A stretch of DNA of 5,040 nt from an uncultured Clostridia bacterium (lineage in GTDB: Bacteria; Bacillota; Clostridia; Christensenellales; QALW01), in the NCBI GenBank assembly GCA_900550765.1, contig URTC01000160.1, positions 1-5,040 of the forward strand. The letters are read 5' to 3'. Shown here piece by piece: positions 1-5,040 of the stretch. Each line of letters begins with the position of its first letter. Position 1 is the first letter of the stretch. Below the pieces are notes generated by a model. That model ran no database searches and was not told where the DNA came from. It saw nothing but the letters and a program-made list of their open reading frames with translations. Made by a program: the position numbers and the translations under genes.

Positions 1-2
1 TG

Positions 3-1022
3 GGCATCAATCCCAATATTATCGTACTGCGCTGAGACGAACCGATCGAAGAATCCAATTTTACTAAAAATTCTCTCTTCTGCAATGTAAAGCCGGACTG
101 CGTTATTGAGAACATGACGATTCCCGTCTTGTACGAGGCCCCCATCATGCTGGAAAAAAGCGGATTTTCCGATATTGTTTGCCGCGAGCTGAATATCAAC
201 GCCCCTCAGCCCAACCTTACCAGCTGGAACAATATGCTTCAGCGCATCAAAAACAGAACAAAAAACGTAAAGATTGCCATCGTGGGCAAATATGTGCAGC
301 TGCATGACGCCTATCTTTCTGTAGCCGAAGCGCTGCGCCACGCCGGCTATGAACACGAGGCCTTTGTGGAAATCGAATGGATCGACAGCGAAACCATTAC
401 CGACGGCAACGCGGCCCAAACGCTTGCCGGCATTGACGGCATCGTAATTCCCGGCGGTTTTGGCAACCGCGGTATTGAAGGGAAAATTTCTACGGCCAAA
501 TATGCCCGGAAAAACAACATTCCGCTTTTAGGCATTTGTTTGGGAATGCAGATCATGGTCATTGAATACGCTCGTCACGTAGCGAAGATCGACGACGCCA
601 ACAGCGGTGAATTCGATGAAAACACCAAAAATAAAGTGATTGATTTTATGCCTGACCAATACGCGGATATCGCCAAGGGTGGTACGCTGCGCTTAGGAGC
701 ATATCCGTGCAAAGTGGTGCCGGGCACAAAAATGGCAGAATGCTATCAAAGCAATCTGATTTCCGAACGCCACCGCCACCGCTATGAATTCAATAATGAA
801 TACCGTGACGTACTGACGCAAAAGGGCCTGGTCATCAGCGGTACTTCGCCCGACGGCAGAATTGTGGAGACCGTGGAATTAAAAGAAAATGATTTTTATG
901 TGGGCGTGCAATATCACCCTGAATTCAAAAGCCGTCCCACCAAAGCGCACCCGCTGTTTTTAGGGTTAGTCGGTGCGGCGCTGAAGAAGCAGGAAAATAA
1001 GGGCTTGGCAAAACAGCCGTAA
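3..1022 (+). CDS. pyrG: CTP synthase, C-terminal part (5'-partial, with an in-frame TGA)
   Basis: CTP synthase makes CTP from UTP using ATP and ammonia released from glutamine; it is the last step of pyrimidine nucleotide synthesis and is cytosolic. The visible part begins in the synthetase domain (GINPNIIVLR, then DEPIEES and LFCNVKPDCVIEN) and runs through the whole class I glutamine amidotransferase domain. Seen motifs are the oxyanion strand PGGFGNRG (about 450-482), the nucleophile elbow GICLGMQ with catalytic Cys codon at 537-539, the conserved SERHRHRYEFN, and YHPEF with catalytic His codon at 915-917. About 339 codons are present, matching the family length after this point (full proteins are about 540 residues). 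The frame is open from position 3 except for a TGA at 33-35, where homologues carry a small residue after LR. The ATG at 114 lies inside the conserved synthetase domain, so it is not a natural start. An intrinsic terminator follows 42 bases after the stop. Identity is certain; whether the gene is intact is not. Confidence 0.93.
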
Positions 1023-1063
1023 GACAGCAGAGAAAATACCTCTGGATAGGCAGGTATATTTTT

Positions 1064-1091
1064 GGCTCCCCGTATAAGGGGAGCCTTTTTT
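1064..1091 (+). terminator. Rho-independent terminator of pyrG
   Basis: A perfect 8-bp GC-rich stem (GGCTCCCC at 1064-1071, GGGGAGCC at 1078-1085) encloses a 6-base loop and is followed by six T residues (1086-1091). It sits 42 bases after the pyrG stop codon. On the opposite strand the hairpin is followed by A-rich and mixed sequence, so it should act mainly on pyrG transcripts. A weaker 6-bp inverted repeat (ATACCT at 1036-1041, AGGTAT at 1052-1057) lies just before it. Confidence 0.93.
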
Positions 1092-1147
1092 GTGTGCTGA
1101 ACAATGGATTTACCGTATGATTTTTGCAAAAACGAAAAAAAAGCGGA

Positions 1148-2044
1148 TTACTCTTTGTTCTTTTTACATGCGTTTAATAGAATATAGATTCCTATCAGTG
1201 CCGCAACCGTAATGCCAAGAATACTATACATCGTTGCCATATCTACCGGATTTCCAAAAAAATAAAGGCTGCAGTCAAGAGAATTCTTGATTTCTTCAAT
1301 GACTTCTGCCGAAATCCCCTGTTTCTGCAGTTGAGCAAAAACGCCCTGCATGGAATGATTGCGAATCAACGCAGTGCCATATGTGCTGGGCAAAAAGGCA
1401 AGGATTTTTTGCAGCCCGTCGCCAAAGGATGAAATCGGCATATACGCGCCGCAAATAAAACCGTATCCTGCGCTGATAATTGTGCCTACTGCGGAAATCT
1501 GGCCTTGTGTCGATAAGAAAAAGTTAATAATGGAGGATAGCGCTGTTCCAAACAGAACCAAAAGAAAAATATCCAGAAATAGAAAAAATAGATCGGCAAG
1601 CGGCATATACCACCCCACAATAGCTACATAAGCAAGGCAAATTCCCGCTGCAGCAAAGCAAATAATAAGGGTAGAAATCAAAGTTGCTATATAATAGCTC
1701 AGCGAAAGCGTCGTTGATTTTATAGGGGATATTTTTAAATCCTTTATCGTGTTGTTTGCTTTATCCTGCACCATTAAAAAATTTGAACAAAACGCAACGG
1801 TTACACAGGAAACGGCAAGAATGGACGATATAAGCTGTCCGCCCACAAGCCCTTCTATAATGCTTTCCGAAAGATTCAGCGTATCCGGCAAACTGGATAT
1901 AAAGCTATCCCGGTACACATTCCCAAGAAAGGTGGCATAAAGGACAAGCAAAATGACGGGCGTTATTAAAGAGGTAAAGAACATGCCCTTATCCTTAAAA
2001 AACAGTTTAATATTTCTTTTTATAACAGCAAGCAATGGGGTCAT
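1148..2044 (-). CDS. ABC-2 type transporter permease
   Basis: This is the membrane half of a two-component ABC exporter and should sit in the cytoplasmic membrane as a dimer with the ATPase encoded just upstream. The 298-residue protein begins with a short basic cytosolic helix (LLAVIKRNIKLFFKDKG) and has about six hydrophobic segments, near residues 21-41, 69-91, 114-142, 149-176, 181-203 and 271-291. A predicted extracytoplasmic stretch lies near 42-66 and a larger one near 206-268. The tail is basic (NACKKNKE). Length and layout fit the ABC2_membrane family of DrrB-like proteins, which move drugs, lipids or peptides outward. The substrate cannot be read from the sequence. Its ATG at 2042-2044 overlaps the ATPase stop as ATGA, and a ribosome binding site precedes it, so translation is probably coupled. 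No clear terminator follows on this strand; only a T-run (1133-1142 read in reverse) comes after the stop. Confidence 0.88.
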   Translation of the reverse strand: MTPLLAVIKRNIKLFFKDKGMFFTSLITPVILLVLYATFLGNVYRDSFISSLPDTLNLSESIIEGLVGGQLISSILAVSCVTVAFCSNFLMVQDKANNTIKDLKISPIKSTTLSLSYYIATLISTLIICFAAAGICLAYVAIVGWYMPLADLFFLFLDIFLLVLFGTALSSIINFFLSTQGQISAVGTIISAGYGFICGAYMPISSFGDGLQKILAFLPSTYGTALIRNHSMQGVFAQLQKQGISAEVIEEIKNSLDCSLYFFGNPVDMATMYSILGITVAALIGIYILLNACKKNKE

Positions 2045-2955
2045 TTTTCGGTACCTCCCGTAAGTGTTTTGCCTGTAACCGCAAGAAAAACATCATCCAT
2101 CTTCCCTTTTGTGATTTCATAATCATTAAAAATATCGGGATATTGAATAATAAGTTCAGTAGCTGCCTTTGTGTTTGGAACAGACAGGCGATAGGCATCC
2201 CGTATCTGCTCGTATTCCATCCCAAGCTGCTTAACGGCATCCTCATTTGTGCCGTAAAGAGTAATATAATCTCCGGTATACGTGTTTTTAAGCGCCAGCG
2301 GTGTTCCCTCTGCGGATATTTTGCCGCTGTCAAGAATCACAACATAGTCAGCTTCCGCCGCTTCTTCCATATAATGCGTAGTCAAAAACACCGTCATATT
2401 TTCATTTTTACGCAGATTAGATACAACATTCCAAAGTGTTTTTCGGGTTTGCGGGTCAAGCCCTGTGGTGGGCTCGTCAAGTATGAGAATCTTCGGCTTG
2501 TGAAACAGCGCACGGGCAATATCAATTCTTCTGCGCTGCCCTCCTGATAATTTGCCGAGCGCACGCTTTAATAAATCTTTAAATTCAAGCAATTCCGCAA
2601 GTTCCGCAAGCCTCTTTCGAAATGCCGCACCGGTAATGCCGTACAAGGCAGCGCGGCTTTCTAAATTATCGTAAACAGAAAGGGAAGCATCCAGAACGGA
2701 GGACTGAAAAACGACGCCAAGTTCACGCTTGATTAAATTGATATTTTTGTCAAGGTCATGTTCATCAATGACAATACTGCCGCTGTCTTTTGATAATTGA
2801 CCGCACATAATATTGATTGTGGTGGATTTTCCCGCACCGTTAATGCCGAGAAAAGCAAACAACTCACCTTTTTTAACACAAAAACTTAAATCTTGAACGG
2901 CTTTTACTTCTCCAAAGCTTTTACTGAGATGACTGATTTCAATAATATTTTTCAT
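2041..2955 (-). CDS. ABC transporter ATP-binding protein (DrrA-like exporter ATPase)
   Basis: This cytosolic ATPase powers the exporter whose permease is encoded next. In its 304 residues all ABC motifs are intact: Walker A GINGAGKST (37-45), Q-loop Gln84 (VVFQSS), signature LSGGQRRR (136-143), Walker B ILILDEP (156-162), D-loop GLDP (165-168) and H-loop His194 (TTHYMEEA). After about residue 215 comes the C-terminal extension typical of the DrrA/CcmA-like exporter class, ending with MDDVFLAVTG (286-295), similar to the EDVFL-type motif of daunorubicin-resistance ATPases. The start at 2953-2955 fits the family N-terminus (IIEISHLSKSFGEVKAV) and has a G-run (2960-2964) 4 bases upstream as a weak ribosome binding site. 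Its stop overlaps the permease start by four bases, so the two form an operon. The transported substrate is unknown; antibiotic, lipid or peptide export are all possible. Confidence 0.93.
   Translation of the reverse strand: MKNIIEISHLSKSFGEVKAVQDLSFCVKKGELFAFLGINGAGKSTTINIMCGQLSKDSGSIVIDEHDLDKNINLIKRELGVVFQSSVLDASLSVYDNLESRAALYGITGAAFRKRLAELAELLEFKDLLKRALGKLSGGQRRRIDIARALFHKPKILILDEPTTGLDPQTRKTLWNVVSNLRKNENMTVFLTTHYMEEAAEADYVVILDSGKISAEGTPLALKNTYTGDYITLYGTNEDAVKQLGMEYEQIRDAYRLSVPNTKAATELIIQYPDIFNDYEITKGKMDDVFLAVTGKTLTGGTEK
2053..2059 (-). promoter_or_regulatory. Ribosome binding site for the ABC permease
   Basis: On the minus strand GGGAGGT lies 8 bases before the permease ATG and inside the 3' end of the ATPase gene. 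With the ATGA stop/start overlap it fixes the permease start at 2044. Confidence 0.8.
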
Positions 2956-3006
2956 TTTTCCCCCGTACGGTTAAGAGTGTTCCTCTATAAACTCTATCCC
3001 ATTAAA

Positions 3007-3035
3007 TTTTTATGTGTTCCTTATGCTTCAATCAA
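3007..3035 (-). promoter_or_regulatory. Possible promoter of the ABC exporter operon
   Basis: On the minus strand TTGATT (3030-3035) is separated by 17 bases from TAAAAA (3007-3012), about 50 bases before the ATPase start. The -35 is fair but the -10 is poor, and the region is AT-rich enough for chance matches. The operon might instead be read from the upstream hydrolase promoter, since no strong terminator lies in the 168-base gap. Confidence 0.25.
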
Positions 3036-3123
3036 TGATCAGCTATAAAGTGCCCGTATGGAAACAAAAAATGTTCCTTCTATACCATTTTTCATCCGAA
3101 GCATAGGGTCTTTGACGCTTTGC

Positions 3124-4668
3124 CTACTCCTGCTCCCGGTGCTCTTTTAGCGCTTTGGCCAATGCGTCCAAATGGGCTGTGTTCATTCTATTTTTTCCGT
3201 TTGCATCCTTAAGCGGCCTTCCCTGCTGATCCACCTTCAGTGTCGGACAGCACCAGCCGCCTTCATCGTGCTCATTCCAGGCATATACCAAAACGCTGTT
3301 GGGCATATTTTTTTCAGGATGTTTTCTGATTTCCCCCAAAACTTCGGCGGCATGGGCATAGATCTCCTCCGGTGTTCCCGTAACGGTGTAATGTCCCCCA
3401 TAATTTCCGGCCCAGGAAACCGGATTTTCAAGCCTTGGCCGTGTATCCCTTCCGCAGGTAATATGCGGGATCACTCCGATGCGGTCGCTGTATTGATATT
3501 TCATCGCATCAACAGACCGGTCCCACGCACACAGTGCCCGATATGGCTCGCCGGTACTCTGCGAGCCGCAGCTATACGCACTGACAGCCTCAAAGCCATT
3601 ATCAAGCAGCGAAGAAAGAATCGCAGGATTTCCCGTTCCTGCCAGGGCAACAAAATAAATGGGCTGCTTTACTCCAGCAACCGCGGCTTCCTTTTTAATC
3701 TCTTTTATTTTTTCTGCTGAAAAACGGAAGCCGTCATAAATAAACAGAACCGGCCGACCGCTGATCGTAAAATAATAGGATTGCTGCATACAATCATATA
3801 GTTCCGCCATTGTATTGGCATCCAAACGGTACACATTGATAATTGCACACATTTTAATTTTATCTCTGTATTGCGAAACCCGGTGCTGATGCCGCGCATA
3901 GCTCATTGCGTCGGTTTCCCCATACCAGCAATAAGCAAAATAATCGATTCCTGCTTCTATCGCCAAAAGTGCTTCCTGATCAAACTGTTCCTGGTCTGCG
4001 TCGCCAAAAATGAGCGTATCCTTTCCTTTTACCTGGCTAAAATACGGCGCCATAAAGTGATAATGCGCCGGAGAAAGCGCCCGAGCCACCTGACGCGAAA
4101 CATCGCTTCCTGAAAAATCACTGTTAAAATACGCATCCCAGCGGATCACACCAAAGGTCGTTTTTTCGCTGCGCTCAATCGCAGGAAGCTTTACTTTTGA
4201 GGTGATCTGCTGCAAAAACGCACCGCCTTCAACAGAAAGCTCCCGGATTTCAATTTCAGGAAACGTTTCTTCCTGTTCCTGAATAAAATATAAAATTACC
4301 TTGGAAAGAACCGCCCCTTCAACCGTTGACCAGCAGCCTTCCAGCACGCTCCATTCTCCCGGACCGACACAAACGCTTTCTGCGGGGGAATACGTTGTAA
4401 ACTCCATTCCCAAATATTCCATCGTTACCTTAAAATAAAGCTGCAGAGCGACCGGTGCAGCCTCATTATCCTTAAGCCGGAGAACATATCTGCCTTTATA
4501 ACCGCTGTGATTCCCCAGCAGCTTCAGTATATCCACTGCCAAAGACGAATATTTGAACTTTCTATCTGCAACCAATACGCCCGCATCGCTTGGTTTCAGT
4601 TCGGCTTCTCCCTCGCCGAACAAGAATTTCTGCATACCGGGAACGATTGTATTTTTAACCAGCTCCAT
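3124..4668 (-). CDS. GH99-like glycoside hydrolase family protein with N-terminal carbohydrate-binding-like domain
   Basis: From ATG 4666-4668 the protein has 514 residues. Residues ~40-150 look like a beta-sandwich carbohydrate-binding-like region (GYKGRYVLRLKDN near 56-68; SKVILYFIQ near 122-130). Residues ~170-510 resemble the TIM-barrel fold of GH99/WbsX-like proteins: a first strand GVIRWDAYF (173-181), AGIDYFAYCWYGE (239-251), GRPVLFIYDGF (304-314) and a late YAWNEHDEGGW (462-472). The WNE-x-x-EG pattern, with Glu466 and Glu469, is the best candidate for active-site acids. The role is presumably cleavage or binding of a glycan; substrate unknown. There is no signal peptide from this start, so a cytosolic protein is inferred. 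An upstream extension to a TTG at 4783-4785 is open, but it contains the promoter, and ATG 4702-4704 overlaps the -10 box, so neither should be the start. The family call is by motif recall and could be another (beta/alpha)8 glycoside hydrolase family. Confidence 0.72.
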   Translation of the reverse strand: MELVKNTIVPGMQKFLFGEGEAELKPSDAGVLVADRKFKYSSLAVDILKLLGNHSGYKGRYVLRLKDNEAAPVALQLYFKVTMEYLGMEFTTYSPAESVCVGPGEWSVLEGCWSTVEGAVLSKVILYFIQEQEETFPEIEIRELSVEGGAFLQQITSKVKLPAIERSEKTTFGVIRWDAYFNSDFSGSDVSRQVARALSPAHYHFMAPYFSQVKGKDTLIFGDADQEQFDQEALLAIEAGIDYFAYCWYGETDAMSYARHQHRVSQYRDKIKMCAIINVYRLDANTMAELYDCMQQSYYFTISGRPVLFIYDGFRFSAEKIKEIKKEAAVAGVKQPIYFVALAGTGNPAILSSLLDNGFEAVSAYSCGSQSTGEPYRALCAWDRSVDAMKYQYSDRIGVIPHITCGRDTRPRLENPVSWAGNYGGHYTVTGTPEEIYAHAAEVLGEIRKHPEKNMPNSVLVYAWNEHDEGGWCCPTLKVDQQGRPLKDANGKNRMNTAHLDALAKALKEHREQE

Positions 4669-4673
4669 ATGTT

Positions 4674-4683
4674 CTCTTCCCCC
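4674..4683 (-). promoter_or_regulatory. Ribosome binding site deciding the start of the hydrolase-like gene
   Basis: The minus strand reads GGGGGAAGAG, 5 bases before ATG 4666-4668. It is the purine-rich stretch closest to a start downstream of the predicted transcription start, and it supports the 514-residue form over longer versions. Confidence 0.65.
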
Positions 4684-4702
4684 TTTAAACAAAATCGCAC
4701 TC

Positions 4703-4731
4703 ATTATAACAGACTGCAAACAGAATTGCAA
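4703..4731 (-). promoter_or_regulatory. Sigma-70/SigA promoter of the hydrolase-like gene
   Basis: On the minus strand a -35 box TTGCAA (4726-4731), a 17-base spacer and a perfect -10 box TATAAT (4703-4708) form a near-consensus housekeeping promoter. Transcription should begin near 4696, leaving an untranslated leader of about 28 bases before ATG 4668. A-tracts upstream (about 4745-4753, read as A-rich on the minus strand) could help as an UP-like element. The -35 and spacer are made of a tandem imperfect repeat, so a repressor or activator site may overlap the promoter. Confidence 0.82.
4709..4731 (-). repeat. Tandem imperfect direct repeat inside the promoter
   Basis: Two adjacent copies read TTGCAATTCTGT (4720-4731) and TTGCAGTCTGT (4709-4719) on the minus strand; together they fill the -35 box and the entire spacer. 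A further TTCTGT lies 20 bases upstream of the one in the first copy. The repeat is directly visible; an operator role is inference. Confidence 0.7.
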
Positions 4732-4814
4732 TACTTTATACAGAAAAGTTTTTATCGCATCCCTATAAAAAAGTCTCTTCTTCAAAGCTTTTTTCCATAC
4801 AACTTCTTCCTCTT

Positions 4815-4854
4815 AAAAAGAAAATCCCCGTTCCTTTTCCATAGGAACGGGGGC
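4815..4854 (-). terminator. Rho-independent terminator, probably of the gene at the right edge
   Basis: A perfect 10-bp stem (CCCCGTTCCT at 4826-4835 with AGGAACGGGG at 4843-4852) encloses a 7-base loop. On the minus strand it is followed by ATTTTCTTTTT, a good T-tract, and it lies 55 bases after the stop of the partial minus-strand gene. On the plus strand the tail is only GCTTTTAG, so plus-strand activity would be weaker, and no plus-strand gene ends here. A weaker interrupted inverted repeat (AGGGG at 4874-4878, CCCCT at 4892-4896) lies between the stop codon and this terminator. Confidence 0.85.
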
Positions 4855-4907
4855 TTTTAGTTGGCCGGCATAAAGGGGTAAGGAGTCTCCTCCCCTATGG
4901 GCAGAAT

Positions 4908-5039
4908 TTATTCCGCAAGCGTTTTTTTGCTTCCTCGTCTCTTTCTTCCCGGGCACAGAAGCTCCTCAATTGTTTCCGGCTCCAGCGTGATCAGCAGCTC
5001 CAGCTGCTGCACAAAATAGTCAAACTCCAGGTTTTCTAT
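4908..5039 (-). CDS. C-terminal end of an unrecognised protein (5'-partial)
   Basis: An open minus-strand frame enters from the right edge and gives 43 residues before a TAA at 4908-4910. The first part is acidic and leucine-rich, probably helical (ENLEFDYFVQQLELLITLEP, then ETIEELLCP), and the tail is strongly basic (GRKRRGSKKTLAE). Support for coding comes from the uninterrupted frame to the edge, plausible composition, and the terminator 55 bases after the stop. Such an acidic helix plus basic tail does not identify a family, so no function is proposed. The next gene downstream has its own promoter, so this gene ends its own transcription unit. Confidence 0.62.
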   Translation of the reverse strand: MENLEFDYFVQQLELLITLEPETIEELLCPGRKRRGSKKTLAE

Positions 5040-5040
5040 C

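Noticed and set aside
33..80. Selenocysteine recoding of the pyrG TGA
   Set aside because: The only nearby fold is a short AT-rich hairpin (57-72) that does not resemble a bacterial SECIS element, CTP synthase is not a known selenoprotein, and neighbouring substitutions point to error or decay instead.
114..1022. A free-standing 302-residue glutamine amidotransferase starting at ATG 114
   Set aside because: Conserved CTP synthase sequence continues upstream of 114 in the same frame, so the ATG is an internal Met of the synthetase domain and no ribosome binding site precedes it.
914..1129. Minus-strand ORF across the pyrG end and its terminator
   Set aside because: It is antisense to conserved pyrG codons and runs through the terminator hairpin; the protein looks like no family.
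1121..1132. TTTTTGCAAAAA palindrome as terminator of the ABC operon
   Set aside because: The stem is all A/T apart from the central GC, has no room for a loop, and is not followed by a T-tract on the minus strand.
2035..2547. Plus-strand ORF of 170 codons opposite the ABC ATPase
   Set aside because: It is a shadow of the ATPase gene, whose motifs are all intact on the other strand; its composition is not protein-like.
3172..3720. Plus-strand ORF of 182 codons opposite the hydrolase-like gene
   Set aside because: It is antisense to the conserved WNE-containing region, with no ribosome binding site or recognisable domain.
4669..4785. Signal peptide at the N-terminus of the long form of the hydrolase-like protein
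   Set aside because: The segment is interrupted by charged residues, begins at a TTG without a good ribosome binding site, and contains the gene's own promoter.

Overview
The window looks like chromosomal DNA from a low-to-middle GC Firmicute, most likely a clostridial relative of the Oscillospiraceae/Ruminococcaceae. This rests on the style of the CTP synthase protein, the T-tract terminators, the purine-rich ribosome binding sites and a consensus sigma-70/SigA promoter. The species cannot be named from sequence alone.

Layout. Positions 3-1022 (+) hold the C-terminal ~60% of CTP synthase (pyrG), followed by a strong intrinsic terminator at 1064-1091. Everything after that is on the minus strand, read right to left. 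The C-terminal end of an unrecognised protein enters from the right edge (4908-5039) and is closed by a terminator at about 4815-4854. Next, a well-formed promoter (4703-4731) drives a 514-residue protein resembling GH99-type TIM-barrel glycoside hydrolases with an N-terminal carbohydrate-binding-like domain (3124-4668). After a 168-base gap with repeated motifs comes a two-gene ABC export operon: ATPase (2041-2955) and ABC-2 permease (1148-2044), coupled by an ATGA overlap. The permease gene and pyrG converge.

How the genes relate. The ATPase and permease should form one exporter of the DrrAB type; substrate unknown. The glycoside-hydrolase-like gene has its own promoter and no strong terminator, so read-through into the exporter is possible but unproven. 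pyrG is nucleotide metabolism and functionally unrelated to the rest.

Most notable points. (1) The pyrG reading frame has an in-frame TGA at 33-35 plus two suspicious Ile-to-Asn-type changes within 40 bases, right at the window edge, although the rest of the gene is intact. (2) The hydrolase promoter contains a tandem imperfect repeat filling the -35/spacer region. (3) The gap upstream of the exporter carries three copies of an AGGAACA motif and a short ORF bracketed by an inverted repeat. I see no CRISPR array, tRNA, rRNA, insertion sequence or phage gene, and no clearly novel multi-gene system.
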